NCBI GenBank assembly: GCA_036498945.1
Contig: DASYEQ010000124.1
Location: forward strand, 12,526-76,525
From: JAQGMJ01 sp036498945
GTDB lineage: Bacteria; Pseudomonadota; Gammaproteobacteria; Burkholderiales; JAEUOS01
Reading direction: 5' to 3'
DNA length: 64,000 nucleotides
Under the pieces are notes generated by a model. The model was not told the origin of the DNA. It saw only the letters and a list, made by a program, of their open reading frames with translations, and made no database searches. Positions 1-8,953 of the stretch are shown piece by piece (position 1 is the stretch's first letter; each line of letters starts with the position of its first letter). A program made the translations under genes and the position numbers.

Positions 1-393
1 GTATAGCCGCGCATCGGTCAAGAGTTCGACAGTGAGCCCGGGGTGCAGTTGCGAAAACTCCGCCAGCACCGGCGAGAGCACGTGCACGCCGAACCAGTCG
101 GAACAGGAAACGCGCAGCAGCCCTTCGAGGCGCTGCTCGCCGCCGGTCAGTTCGCGCTCGAGCGCCAGCGCGGCCTCCTCCATGCGCTCGGCGTGCGCCA
201 GCACCGCGCTGCCTTCGTCGGTCAGCACCAGGCCGTCGGCGGTGCGCTGGAACAGCGCCTGCCCCAGCGCCTCTTCGAGCGCGCGCAGGCGCCGGCCCAT
301 GGTCGGCTGGGTCTGGCCGATGCGCCGTGCCGCCCCGCCCAGGGTGCCGGCACGCGCGATCGCCAGGAAGATGCGCAGGTCGCTCCATTCCAT
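1..393 (-). CDS. LysR-family transcriptional regulator (3' part cut off by window edge)
   Basis: The visible 131 codons start at an ATG (393) and begin MEWSDLRIFLAIARAG, followed by a winged HTH (GGAARRIGQTQPTMGRRLRAL, around residues 18-38) and the start of the effector domain (LLRVSCSDWFGVHVLSP). This is the N-terminal third of a LysR regulator; the rest lies before position 1. It is divergent from the quinone-oxidoreductase-like gene at 528, with a perfect palindrome between them, so it probably controls that gene and itself. The inducer is unknown. Confidence 0.85.
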   Translation of the reverse strand, partial: MEWSDLRIFLAIARAGTLGGAARRIGQTQPTMGRRLRALEEALGQALFQRTADGLVLTDEGSAVLAHAERMEEAALALERELTGGEQRLEGLLRVSCSDWFGVHVLSPVLAEFSQLHPGLTVELLTDARLY

Positions 394-425
394 CGTGCCT
401 GCCTTTCGCCGGAGTGTGTAGAAGG

Positions 426-443
426 CCATGCATAAATGCATGG
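426..443. promoter_or_regulatory. Perfect palindrome, probable LysR operator
   Basis: CCATGCAT-AA-ATGCATGG has 8-bp perfect arms and contains a T-N11-A LysR box. It lies 33 bp upstream of the LysR start and about 85 bp upstream of the divergent oxidoreductase start, the usual place for a LysR autoregulatory and activation site. Assignment to this regulator is inference from position. Confidence 0.6.
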
Positions 444-527
444 AAGACGTACATTATATTTTATTGTCATGCGTTTGTGCGGTCTCTATATTGAGCACAT
501 CGTAAATCGTCTTGTGGAGCAAACATC

Positions 528-1529
528 ATGAACACGAACCCAACCATGCAAGCCCTGGTCGTCGAAAGCGCCGGTGGCCCCTTCGTGCGCGCCACCCTGC
601 CGCGGCCGGTGCCGGCCGCCGGCGAAGTGCTGGTGCGCATCCACGCCAGCGGCGTCAACCCGCTGGACACCAAGATCCGCGCCGGCGCCGCCGCGCATGC
701 GCGCCATCCGCTGCCCGCCATCCTCGGCATCGACATGGCCGGCGTGGTCGAGCAGGTCGGTCCCGGTGTCACCGCCTTCACCCCCGGCGACGCTGTCTAC
801 GGCATGACCGGCGGGGTTGGCGGCGTGCCGGGCTCGCTCGCCGAATACGCGGCGGTGGATGCGCGCCTGCTGGCGAAAAAGCCCGCCATCCTGTCGATGC
901 GCGAAGCGGCGGCGCTGCCGCTGGCCGCCATCACCGCATGGGAAGGCCTGGTGGATCGCGCCAACGTGCGCCCCGGGCAGAACGTGCTGGTGCAAGGCGG
1001 TGGCGGCGGGGTGGGGCACATCGCCGCGCAGCTGGCGCGCGCCTATGGCGCCGCTGTTTTCGCTACCGACAGCGGCGCCAAGGCCGAATACCTGCGCGGC
1101 ATCGGCGTGACGCCGATCGACTACACGCGCGAGACGGTGGCCGATTACGTCGCGCAGCACACCGGCGGCGCCGGCTTCGACCTGGTGTTCGACACCGGCG
1201 GCGGCGCGGTGCTCGACGCCTCCTTCGCAGCGGTGCGGCGCTTTGGCCACGTCGTCAGCGCGCTCGGCTGGGGCAGTCATGCGCTGGCGCCGTTGTCGTT
1301 TCGCGCCGGCACCTACTCCGGCGTGTTCACCCTGCTGCCGCTACTCACCGGCGAAGGGCGCGAGCACCACGGCGAGATCCTGCGCGAAGTCGCCCGCCTC
1401 ACCGATTGCGGCAAGCTGGCGCCGCGCCTGGACCCGCGCCGCTTCGGCTGGGACGAGATCGAGGCCGCGCATGCCGCGGTGGCCGGCGGCACGGCGGCGG
1501 GCAAGGTGGTGGTTGAGGCGCCGCTGTAG
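528..1529 (+). CDS. Zinc-independent MDR oxidoreductase (quinone oxidoreductase-like)
   Basis: This 333-residue protein has the medium-chain dehydrogenase/reductase layout: an N-terminal GroES-like domain (VLVRIHASGVNPLDTKIRAG, about 34-53; GIDMAGVVEQVGPGV) and a Rossmann domain with the nucleotide motif GGGGGVGHIAAQLA near residues 157-170. The structural and catalytic zinc cysteines of alcohol dehydrogenases are missing, which fits NADPH:quinone reductase or enoyl reductase members. The substrate cannot be told. A GGAG lies upstream of the ATG at 528; an ATG at 546 is a possible alternative. The divergent LysR gene is the likely regulator. Confidence 0.85.
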   Translation: MNTNPTMQALVVESAGGPFVRATLPRPVPAAGEVLVRIHASGVNPLDTKIRAGAAAHARHPLPAILGIDMAGVVEQVGPGVTAFTPGDAVYGMTGGVGGVPGSLAEYAAVDARLLAKKPAILSMREAAALPLAAITAWEGLVDRANVRPGQNVLVQGGGGGVGHIAAQLARAYGAAVFATDSGAKAEYLRGIGVTPIDYTRETVADYVAQHTGGAGFDLVFDTGGGAVLDASFAAVRRFGHVVSALGWGSHALAPLSFRAGTYSGVFTLLPLLTGEGREHHGEILREVARLTDCGKLAPRLDPRRFGWDEIEAAHAAVAGGTAAGKVVVEAPL

Positions 1530-1580
1530 GGGGCTGCGTGGCGGCCGGGCCGCGGTGAACGCGGTCCGGCCCTCGTCGGT

Positions 1581-1706
1581 GGGCGCTGTAACGCGCCGCG
1601 TTCCTTGGCTAGGCGCCGCCGCAGCGCGGTGCGCCCATCGGCAGGGCGCTGTAGCGCGATGCGGCCATCGACCGCTCGCCGCCGCAACGGTGCCGCCGGC
1701 CGCAAC
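1581..1706. repeat. Imperfect ~63-bp tandem repeat in a non-coding stretch (1530-1839)
   Basis: The 310-bp gap between the oxidoreductase and the next gene has no convincing gene. GGGCGCTGTA recurs at 1581 and 1644, each followed by a similar GC-rich tail, giving two diverged units of about 63 bp. A small hairpin (GCCCGC-TTCA-GCGGGC, 1789-1804) follows just before the next ribosome binding site. The function is not evident. Confidence 0.4.
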
Positions 1707-1839
1707 ACCCCCCGCTTGCCGCCCGCGCGCTTTGCGCCTAGGATGCACAGCGGCCATCCACCGTCAGGCGGCGGCCGTAGAAGAGCAAGCCCGCTTCAGC
1801 GGGCCGACAACTCGAAGAGCCGTATATAAGGAGACGATC

Positions 1840-3111
1840 ATGAAACTGTTGCGCCCCTTGTTGTGCGCCGCCGCCGTCACATTGGCTGCGTCCGTTCCTG
1901 CCGGCGCTGCTGCCGCCGAGCCGGAAGTGCAGATGACCTGGATGTCGATTGCCAACTGGTATTTCAAGATCGGCGATACGCGCATCGTGCTCGACGGCTA
2001 TATCTCGCGCGTGCCCGGCCCGCCGTTTTTCTACGCCCCCAAGAGCCTGCCCAACGACCCCTACGCCTTCACCAAGAGCCCGTACAAGGTCGATGTCGAA
2101 TCGGTGACGAAGGTGAAGAACGCCATGCTCGGTGGCGCCAAGCTCAACTACCTGCTCTCCGGTCACAGCCACTTTGATCATTCATGGGATACCCCCGAGT
2201 GGTCGAAGGAAACCGGCGCCCCCATCATCGGCGGCCAGGCCACCTGTTTCCAGGCGATGGCGCTCGGCGTGGCGAAGGAACAATGCCACGCTGTTTCCGG
2301 CGGCGAGAAGATTGACCTCGGCAACGGCATCACCGTGCGCGTGGTGCGCTTCAACCACAGCGGCGACAACACCAACCCGGTGCAGCACTTCGCGCGCGAA
2401 CTCTACGACCCGCCCACTCTCGTGGACGGCGGCCTGAAAGCCGGTGTCGGCGAGGATTACCCCAACGGCGGCGGCGGCCGCGCCTTCCTCTTCACCGTGG
2501 ACCAGGGCGGCAAGAAACTCAGCTTCTTCGTGCAAACCTCCGCCAGCGGCTGGGACTTCGACAAGGACATCTGGGTCGACGGCGTCAACCACGGCTCCCC
2601 GCTCAACAACCTGAAAGCCGCGATGGCCGACGCCGGCCTCACCAGCGTCGACGTGTGGATCGGCACCGGCGGCGAGCCGCTCGCCAAGTGGATCGTCCCG
2701 GTGATCCACCCCAAGGCCTACCTGCCCAGCCACTGGGATGGCCTGTTCAATCCCTTCTGGACCGGCATGCCCTTTCCTTTCAAGGACGAAAAGCTCAAGG
2801 TCTACCTTGACGCGCAAAAGGTGCCCCTGCTCGCGCAGCAACAGTATTTCGACGGGTATCGCGTTACCACCGCCGGCATCACGCCGATGCACAACAGCGA
2901 GCTGAAGAAGAAACTTGGTTTCGCCGAAGTGCAGAAGTTCAGCAAGACCACGCTGGAAGCGGTGAAGAAAGTCGCCTCCACCTCCACCGGGGACGACTGC
3001 GGCGAAGGCCAGTTTGAAATCCCCCTGCCCGGCACCGCGATGGCCAGCGCCCCGCTGCCGCCGGAGTGGTTTGGGCTGAAGGCGCGCAAGACCGGGCAGG
3101 CATTGCGCTGA
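1840..3111 (+). CDS. Secreted metallo-beta-lactamase-fold hydrolase
   Basis: The 423-residue product starts at ATG 1840 after AAGGAGACG, although the open frame extends further upstream. It begins with a clear signal peptide (MKLLRPLLCAAAVTLAASVP, cleavage probably near AAAAEP), so the protein is periplasmic or secreted. The zinc motif HSHFDH (residues 109-114) is the MBL signature HxHxDH, with later histidines such as PSHWDG as candidate further ligands. It is longer than a typical minimal MBL domain. The substrate is not deducible; the gene stands alone and is followed by a very strong hairpin. Confidence 0.8.
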   Translation: MKLLRPLLCAAAVTLAASVPAGAAAAEPEVQMTWMSIANWYFKIGDTRIVLDGYISRVPGPPFFYAPKSLPNDPYAFTKSPYKVDVESVTKVKNAMLGGAKLNYLLSGHSHFDHSWDTPEWSKETGAPIIGGQATCFQAMALGVAKEQCHAVSGGEKIDLGNGITVRVVRFNHSGDNTNPVQHFARELYDPPTLVDGGLKAGVGEDYPNGGGGRAFLFTVDQGGKKLSFFVQTSASGWDFDKDIWVDGVNHGSPLNNLKAAMADAGLTSVDVWIGTGGEPLAKWIVPVIHPKAYLPSHWDGLFNPFWTGMPFPFKDEKLKVYLDAQKVPLLAQQQYFDGYRVTTAGITPMHNSELKKKLGFAEVQKFSKTTLEAVKKVASTSTGDDCGEGQFEIPLPGTAMASAPLPPEWFGLKARKTGQALR

Positions 3112-3118
3112 CAGTGCA

Positions 3119-3154
3119 GCAAGCGACCTGGCGCGCTTGCGCCAGGTCGCTTGC
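3119..3154 (+). terminator. Perfect 16-bp stem-loop downstream of the MBL gene
   Basis: GCAAGCGACCTGGCGC pairs perfectly with 3139-3154 across a GCTT tetraloop, beginning 8 bp after the stop codon. No T-tract follows, so it may act as an mRNA 3'-end stabiliser or processing site rather than as a stand-alone terminator. Confidence 0.6.
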
Positions 3155-3196
3155 GTGTGGGTGCGTGTCCAGGGCAGCGCGGCGCGCTAGATAGAA

Positions 3197-3225
3197 GGGG
3201 CCAGGATGAGCTACCCCGGTTTTTT
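3197..3225 (+). terminator. Intrinsic terminator in convergent intergenic space
   Basis: A CCAGG...CCCCGG hairpin with one mismatch is followed by T6 (3220-3225). It lies between the plus-strand MBL gene and the end of the convergent minus-strand ThDP gene. Close relatives of this sequence occur at 63528-63554 and at the right edge of the window. Confidence 0.6.
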
Positions 3226-3295
3226 CGAACCGTTGAATCAAGTACTTGGGTTGCCCCGGCGGCATTAGACACTTCCGCCTATGATTGGATTGCCC

Positions 3296-4957
3296 CTATT
3301 GCGCCAGCCGTTTCCACGCCGTGGCCTGCGTCGGCGAGACGCGCACGTGGACGACGGTGGGCACGTCGCAAGGCGTGAACGCCTCGGCGATTTTCGCTTC
3401 GACTTCTTCCGGCTTCGCGATGGTGATGCCGCGCGCGCCGAAGGCGGTGGCCCAGGCGGCGAAGTCGGGGCTGTGCAACTCGGTGGAGGGGCGGAATTCG
3501 TGGCCGGGGTAGCGGGCGCGCTGGTGCATGGCGATGGTGCCGTAGGCGTGGTTGTCGGCGATCACCAGCAGGGGCCTGGCGCCGTAGAGGCGGGCGGTGG
3601 CGATTTCGTTGCCGGTCATGAGGGCCCCGCCGTCGCCGACATAGCCGATCACCTGGCGCTTGGGCGCGGCAATCGACGCCGCCACCGCCATCGGCACGCC
3701 GGCGCCCATGGCGCCGACCACCGAACTCAGGAAGGTCTGGCGGCGGGTAAAGCGCATGTAGCGGTGGATAAAGGTGGAGAAATTGCCGGCATCGGACGTG
3801 ATCACCGCATCGGGGGCGACGTGGCGATTGATGGCGAGCACCACCTGCGCGAAGTTCACGCCGTCTTCCGTCGGCTCCCAGTCGTGGGCGTAGACCTTGT
3901 GTTGCAACTGGTGCAGGTGCGCGACCCAGGCGCGGCGCGCGTCGGCGGCAGGGAGCGCGGGGGCTTCCGATTGATTGAGTTCTTCCACCAGCGCGGCGGG
4001 GTCGCAGGCGATGCCGAGCCTGGGTACCCAGACACGGCCGATTTCTTCCGCGTCGGGCCAGACGTGCACCAGGGGCACCTGGGGCTGCGGCTGCACGGGG
4101 AAGGTGTAGGACTGGCTCACCGGGTCGGTGAGGCGCTCGCCTAAGGCGATCAGCAGGTCGCAGCGCTTGATCTCATCCAGCAGCGCGGCGGGGGTGCGGA
4201 TGCCGATGTAGCCGGCGTAGTGCGCGTGCGCGCTGTCGAAATAATGCGGGCGGCGGTTGGTGGCGCATACCGGCAGCAGGTATTTCTCGGCAAGCGCGTG
4301 CACGGCTTCGCGCGATGCCCGGTCGCCGATGGCGCCGCCGACGTAGAGCACGGGGCGCTCGGCGCGCGCGAGCAGCTCGCGCAATTGTTTGAGCGCGGCA
4401 GCGCCGGGGCCGGAGAGGGGGCGCGGGCGCGGCGGCGCGGCTGGGCCTTCGGCCGCCTGCACCAGCACGTCTTCCGGCAGCACCACGGCCACCGCCCCGG
4501 GCGTGCCGGTGCGCGCCAGGTGCATGGCGCGGCCGATCGCCTCGGCCGCGTTGGTGGGGTTCATCACCTCGATCACGCATTTGGTGAGGTCGGCCAGGAT
4601 CCTGGTGTAGTTCTGCTCTTGCAGCGCCATGCGGCCCATCTCGCGCGTGTCGATCTGGCCGATCAGCACCACCAGGGGTACGGCGTCCTGGTGCGCGGTG
4701 TGCAGGGCGATCATCGCATTCGACAGCCCCGGGCCGCGCGAGACCATGCACACGCCGGGGCGGTCGTGCATCTGGCCGTCGGCAATCGCCATGTAGCCGG
4801 CGCCGCTCTCGTGCCGGCACACCACCAGTTGCACGCGGTTGCCGCGCAACAGCGCGTCGGTGACACCCAGGAAGCTTTCGCCGGGGACGCAGAACACGCG
4901 CTCGACGCCGTGGTCCGCGAGGGAGCCGGCGATCTGCTCGGCGACGGTGATGCCCAT
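3296..4957 (-). CDS. Thiamine-diphosphate-dependent enzyme (acetolactate synthase-like)
   Basis: The 553-residue protein has the three-domain layout of the acetolactate synthase / benzoylformate decarboxylase family. The Pyr domain carries the ThDP-activating Glu (CRHESGAGYMA, Glu50); a central domain follows; the PP domain has the GDGG...N cofactor motif (GDGGALMTGNEIATARLYGA, then IADN). It is the last gene of a minus-strand set RraA - Bug protein - this gene, with only 10 bp to the Bug gene. The context suggests carboligation or decarboxylation of a 2-oxo acid in a carboxylate pathway, not branched-chain amino-acid synthesis, as no small regulatory subunit is adjacent. The exact reaction is unknown. 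Confidence 0.85.
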   Translation of the reverse strand: MGITVAEQIAGSLADHGVERVFCVPGESFLGVTDALLRGNRVQLVVCRHESGAGYMAIADGQMHDRPGVCMVSRGPGLSNAMIALHTAHQDAVPLVVLIGQIDTREMGRMALQEQNYTRILADLTKCVIEVMNPTNAAEAIGRAMHLARTGTPGAVAVVLPEDVLVQAAEGPAAPPRPRPLSGPGAAALKQLRELLARAERPVLYVGGAIGDRASREAVHALAEKYLLPVCATNRRPHYFDSAHAHYAGYIGIRTPAALLDEIKRCDLLIALGERLTDPVSQSYTFPVQPQPQVPLVHVWPDAEEIGRVWVPRLGIACDPAALVEELNQSEAPALPAADARRAWVAHLHQLQHKVYAHDWEPTEDGVNFAQVVLAINRHVAPDAVITSDAGNFSTFIHRYMRFTRRQTFLSSVVGAMGAGVPMAVAASIAAPKRQVIGYVGDGGALMTGNEIATARLYGARPLLVIADNHAYGTIAMHQRARYPGHEFRPSTELHSPDFAAWATAFGARGITIAKPEEVEAKIAEAFTPCDVPTVVHVRVSPTQATAWKRLAQ

Positions 4958-4967
4958 GATGCGTCCT

Positions 4968-5933
4968 TTACTTCGGGTTCGGTTGCAGCACGCCTTCGGC
5001 GGCGAGCTTTTTCCAGCGCGCGGTTTCCTGATCGAGATACTTGCCGTACTCGGCGGCGGTCATCTTGCCGGCTTCGGCGCCGGCGTTGTTGATGATCTTC
5101 ATGTTGGCCGGGTCCGCAAGGCCCTTGAGCAGCGCGGCGGAGAGCTTTTGCACGACCGGGGCGGGCGTGCCCTTGGGGGCGACGATGCCGAACACGGAGA
5201 GGATGTCCGCGCCCTTGATGCCGAGTTCGTCCATGGTGGGCAGGTTGGGCGCGGCGTTCCAGCGCTGGGCGGAGGTAATCGCCAGCGCCTTCACCTTGCC
5301 GGCGGCGGCATTCGGCAGGCCGCTGTTGAGGTTGTCGAACATGATGTTGACGCGGCCGCCGAGCAGGTCGGTTTGCGCGGCGGCAGTGCCCTTGTAGGGC
5401 ACGTGCACCAGCTTGGTCTTGGTGACCGCGCCGAAGATCACGCCGGACAAATGGCTCACGGTGCCCAGGCCGGCGGAGGCGAAGCTCACCTGCTCGGGAT
5501 GCGCGCGCGCGTAGTCGACCAGGCTTTTCATGTCGGAAAACGGTGCGCCGGGGGCGATCACCAGCACGTTCGGCGCACTCGCCAGCAGGCTGACGGGGGC
5601 GAAGCGCTTGAGGATCTCGTTTTGCGGCTCGCGGTCGGCCACCGGATTGACGATGTCGGCGAACACGTTGACCAGCAGGGTGTAGCCGTCCGGCGGCGCG
5701 GCGGCCACCACCGAAGCGCCGATGGCGCCGCTGGCGCCGGGGCGGTTGTCGACGAAGGCTTGCGTGCCCAGGCCGGAGAGGATCTGCGCGGCGACGCGGC
5801 CGGTGATGTCGGTCGGCCCGCCGGCGGTGAAGCCCACCACCAGCTTGATCGGCTTGTCGGGATATTCGGCGAAGGCGCTGGCGCTGAACGCGGCACAGGC
5901 GCACATCAGGGCACAGGCGAGAAGTCTGCTCAT
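4968..5933 (-). CDS. Bug-family tripartite tricarboxylate transporter substrate-binding protein
   Basis: This is a 321-residue periplasmic binding protein with a signal peptide (MSRLLACALMCACAAFSASAFA) and Bug hallmarks: YPDKPIKLVVGFTAGGPTD at the N-terminus, a DNRPGASGAIG segment and VPYKGTAAAQTDLLGGRV in the middle. Bug proteins bind carboxylates and hand them to TctAB membrane subunits, but none is encoded near. It sits between an RraA-family gene upstream and a ThDP enzyme downstream on the same strand, so it probably captures the substrate of that pathway. Confidence 0.92.
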   Translation of the reverse strand: MSRLLACALMCACAAFSASAFAEYPDKPIKLVVGFTAGGPTDITGRVAAQILSGLGTQAFVDNRPGASGAIGASVVAAAPPDGYTLLVNVFADIVNPVADREPQNEILKRFAPVSLLASAPNVLVIAPGAPFSDMKSLVDYARAHPEQVSFASAGLGTVSHLSGVIFGAVTKTKLVHVPYKGTAAAQTDLLGGRVNIMFDNLNSGLPNAAAGKVKALAITSAQRWNAAPNLPTMDELGIKGADILSVFGIVAPKGTPAPVVQKLSAALLKGLADPANMKIINNAGAEAGKMTAAEYGKYLDQETARWKKLAAEGVLQPNPK

Positions 5934-5998
5934 TTTTGTCTCCGGAAGTCGTTATGCCCCGCCGTGGGCGGCGGGTTTTGATGGGAACTGCGGGCGGT

Positions 5999-6721
5999 TT
6001 AGGCGTTGGTGGGCAGGTCGGCCACGCCCAGGCCTTCGTCGATCAGCTTGCACTTGCGCGCTTCGGCGTCCGACTTTTCCAGCGCCATTTTCAGGATTTC
6101 GGCGGCGCGGTTGCGCGGGATGAAGACGATGCCGGAATCATCCGCCAGCACGATGTCGCCCGAGTTGACGCGGATGCCCATGATGTCGATCTCGCCGTTG
6201 ATTTCCACCGTCTCCAGGCGCCACTTGCCGGTGACCGGCGAGCGCTCGGTGGCCCACACGGGGTAGCCGACACTGCGCGAATGGGCGACGTCGCGGATCG
6301 CGCCTTCGACGATCGCGCCCATCTCGCCCTGGCGCTTGCCGGTCTGCGCCGAGATGCCGCCCATGTTGGAAACGCCGGAGACGCCGGCAATCACCAGCAC
6401 GTCGCCGGCGCTGGCGAGGTTGTGCGCCTCGAATTCGGCCATCTTGTTGACGTGCTTTTTCGCCGATTCGTAAGGGTGCTCCTGCTGCATGATGTTGCGC
6501 ACCGTGAGCGCCGGGCCGACGATGCAGGTGCCGGGGATGGTGGGCTGGAATTTCGTCGCGGGAAGGGCGCCGAGAATGCCCAGCTCGTCCATGATGTCCG
6601 AGAGCACGCCGCTGGCGTCGCCCAGCGACCTGAAGCCCTCGATCATGCCGGCGGGCGGGCGCGGCACTTCCATCAGCTTGATGCGCTCGCGCGCGATTTT
6701 TCCGGTGAGTTTCTTTTCCAT
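5999..6721 (-). CDS. RraA family protein (4-hydroxy-4-methyl-2-oxoglutarate aldolase-like)
   Basis: About 240 residues. The start at 6721 (MEKKLTGK) is preferred because GAGG lies at the right distance; an in-frame ATG at 6727 is possible. The RraA/HMG-aldolase core is visible: GDVLVIAGVSGVSNMGGISA followed by VEGAIRDVAHSRSVGYPVWA, containing the conserved active-site RD pair. Members either cleave 4-hydroxy-2-oxo acids with a divalent metal or inhibit RNase E. Its place at the head of an operon with a Bug protein and a ThDP enzyme favours a catabolic aldolase. The usual DG before the RD helix is EG here. Confidence 0.85.
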   Translation of the reverse strand: MEKKLTGKIARERIKLMEVPRPPAGMIEGFRSLGDASGVLSDIMDELGILGALPATKFQPTIPGTCIVGPALTVRNIMQQEHPYESAKKHVNKMAEFEAHNLASAGDVLVIAGVSGVSNMGGISAQTGKRQGEMGAIVEGAIRDVAHSRSVGYPVWATERSPVTGKWRLETVEINGEIDIMGIRVNSGDIVLADDSGIVFIPRNRAAEILKMALEKSDAEARKCKLIDEGLGVADLPTNA

Positions 6722-6956
6722 GTCCATCCTCGGGTCTGCGGGCGTCTTCACGCCTGATTTTTCGGTGCGGGCCCGATGAAGACGGGCGCGTCTCGGACAG
6801 CGTAACAAACGCCGGGGGGTGAGGCAACTTATGGGTCAACTCATGGGTTGGCGCGCCTTGCCCCCGCCGAACTCCGCGCCGCCGCGCCGGTCTGAAGGAT
6901 ATCGGGCCGCACGCCGCCGGCCTTTCCACCCGCCGCAGGCATGATGGAGGCAGCGC

Positions 6957-8018
6957 ATGCAATTGATGCTGATTTCGCAGGGCCGGATCGAGCCTTGCAA
7001 CAACCTGGAAGCCATTCCCGAAGGCGCCTTCGCCTGGCTGGACAGCGCGCGTTCCGAACCCGCCGAGGCCTGGCGCTCGCTCGCCGAGCGCCTGACCGGC
7101 AAGGCGATCCACGATTCCCACGTGCGCGACGCCTGCAACGCGCAGCACCCTTCCTCCTTCGACAACACCGCCGATTACGAGGTGATCATCTTCCGCGGCT
7201 TGCTGCCCTCCACCGGTACGCACGAAAACGAGTCCTCCATGGGCATGGGGCCGGACGGCAATTACAACTATGGCCCGGAAAACGCCTGCCCCTTCGTCAT
7301 CAACACCGCGCCCGCCTGCTTCATCCTGTTCGAGCGCATGGTGGTGACGGTGCGCTCGGACGAAGCGCCGCAGACCGAGCAGGTGCGCAAACGCCTCCTG
7401 TCGAATGCCGCCAAGCCGCCCACCTGCCCGGAGGACCTGGTGCAGCGCGTGCTCAACGCGATGGTGGACCGCTACCTCGAATTGCGCCTGCCGCTGTCGC
7501 AGCGCCTGGCGCGCTGGCAAAAAGACCTGCTCGATCCGTCCAAGCCCTTCCACGACTGGCGCACCATGCTCGACCAGCGGGTGGAACTGCACAAGCTGCA
7601 GCAGTTGTGCGAGGAGCAGCGCGACGCCGTAGCCGAATGGCTGGACAACCAGCACGACGCGCTGTCGGATGCGATGAACGTGCGCATCAACGACCTGCTC
7701 AACCACATCGAGCGCGTACTCAACCACACCGAAAGCCTGGAGCGCACGGCTGAGTCGGCGGTGCAGCTGCACTTCTCCGCCACCGCGCACCGCACCAACG
7801 AGATCATGCGCACGCTCACCATCATCAACGCGGTATTCCTGCCGCTCACCTTCATCGCCGGCGTCTTCGGCATGAACTTCCGCATCATGCCGCTGCTCAA
7901 CTGGCGCGACGGCTTCTGGATGACCATGCTGTTCATGCTGCTGCTGGCCGCGAGTCTCGTCATCTACTTCAAGGCCAAGCGCTATTTCGCCGCCAAGGGC
8001 GCGACGGCGACGGTGTGA
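6957..8018 (+). CDS. CorA-family divalent cation transporter (ZntB-like)
   Basis: The 353-residue protein has a long cytoplasmic N-terminal domain rich in charged helices and two C-terminal membrane segments. The first ends in the signature GMN (residues 305-307, VFGMNF) and the second is about WMTMLFMLLLAASLVIYF, followed by a short basic tail. GMN is the selectivity-filter motif of CorA Mg/Co/Ni channels and ZntB Zn transporters; the ion cannot be assigned from sequence alone. GGAGG precedes the ATG. It is convergent with the LysR gene downstream, with only 9 bp between them. Confidence 0.85.
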   Translation: MQLMLISQGRIEPCNNLEAIPEGAFAWLDSARSEPAEAWRSLAERLTGKAIHDSHVRDACNAQHPSSFDNTADYEVIIFRGLLPSTGTHENESSMGMGPDGNYNYGPENACPFVINTAPACFILFERMVVTVRSDEAPQTEQVRKRLLSNAAKPPTCPEDLVQRVLNAMVDRYLELRLPLSQRLARWQKDLLDPSKPFHDWRTMLDQRVELHKLQQLCEEQRDAVAEWLDNQHDALSDAMNVRINDLLNHIERVLNHTESLERTAESAVQLHFSATAHRTNEIMRTLTIINAVFLPLTFIAGVFGMNFRIMPLLNWRDGFWMTMLFMLLLAASLVIYFKAKRYFAAKGATATV

Positions 8019-8027
8019 AGTTGCCGG

Positions 8028-8939
8028 CTACTTGCGCCTGGCCCGGCGTGCGCGTTCGCGCCCGGCCTGCGTCAGCAGCTTTGCCAGCGCGCCGGCGGCC
8101 GGTGAAAGGCTGCGGCCGCTGCGCTGCAGGAGGCCGATGGTGCGGCTGACCTCGGGCCTGGCCAGCGGCACGCTCACCACGCCGGCGGCGCCCACCGGCA
8201 GCGAGATACGCGGCACCACCGCGATCCCCAGCCCCTTTTCCACCATGCCGATGAGCGTCGAGACGTGCCGCACCTCGCACACCGGCTTGGGTAAAGGCGG
8301 CAGTTCGGCCAGCGCCTGGTCGATGAACAGGCGGTTGCGGCTGGCGTGGGAGACGCGCAGCAGCGGGTAGGCGGCCAGTTCTTCCCAGTCCACCGTACGC
8401 CGGCGCGCCAGCGCGTGGCCGGCGGGGCAGGCAAGCACGAAGGGCTCTTTCAAGAGGGGGGTGAAGCTGATCTCCGGGTCCTGCATGCCGATGTAGTTGA
8501 GGGCGAAGTCGGCCTCGCCCTGCTTCACGCTCGCCAGCACCTCATCGGCGCCTTCCTCGATGATGCGGATCAGCACGCCCGGGTGCTGCTCGCGGAATTT
8601 CTGGATCAAGGGCGGCAGGAAGTGGTGCACGGCGGAAAACACGCAGCCCACCGTGACGTCTCCCTCCTCCAGTTGCGCGGCATCGCGCAGCGAAAGGATG
8701 GAGCGGTCGAGGTCGCCCACCAGCCCGCGCACCTGCGAGAGAAAGCGCCGGCCCAGGAGCGTGAGTTCGACGCTGCGCGTGGTGCGGTCGATCAGGCGCA
8801 CCTCCAGCATGTCTTCCAGGTGCGAGATGCGGCGCGACAGCGCCGGCTGCGACAGGTGCAGGGCCCCGGCGGCGGCGGCGAAGCTTTGCAGCTCGCCCAC
8901 GGTGACAAAGGCGCGCAGGTCGGCAAGCGAGGGCTTCAT
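8028..8939 (-). CDS. LysR-family transcriptional regulator
   Basis: The 303-residue protein has the standard layout: HTH (SFAAAAGALHLSQPALSRRISHLEDML, about 19-45) then a periplasmic-binding-like effector domain (GDVTVGCVFSAVHHFLPPLI onwards). The C-terminal tail is basic (GRERARRARRK). It is divergent from the Bug gene at 9045, and two T-N11-A sites lie in the 105-bp gap, so it most likely controls the Bug / PrpD / dehydrogenase run in response to its substrate. Confidence 0.9.
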   Translation of the reverse strand: MKPSLADLRAFVTVGELQSFAAAAGALHLSQPALSRRISHLEDMLEVRLIDRTTRSVELTLLGRRFLSQVRGLVGDLDRSILSLRDAAQLEEGDVTVGCVFSAVHHFLPPLIQKFREQHPGVLIRIIEEGADEVLASVKQGEADFALNYIGMQDPEISFTPLLKEPFVLACPAGHALARRRTVDWEELAAYPLLRVSHASRNRLFIDQALAELPPLPKPVCEVRHVSTLIGMVEKGLGIAVVPRISLPVGAAGVVSVPLARPEVSRTIGLLQRSGRSLSPAAGALAKLLTQAGRERARRARRK

Positions 8940-8953
8940 GGCGGCTCCAATTT

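Noticed and set aside
6138..7790. 550-codon minus-strand frame over RraA and the CorA-type gene
   Set aside because: It overlaps two genes with clear family motifs in other frames and has no recognisable domain.
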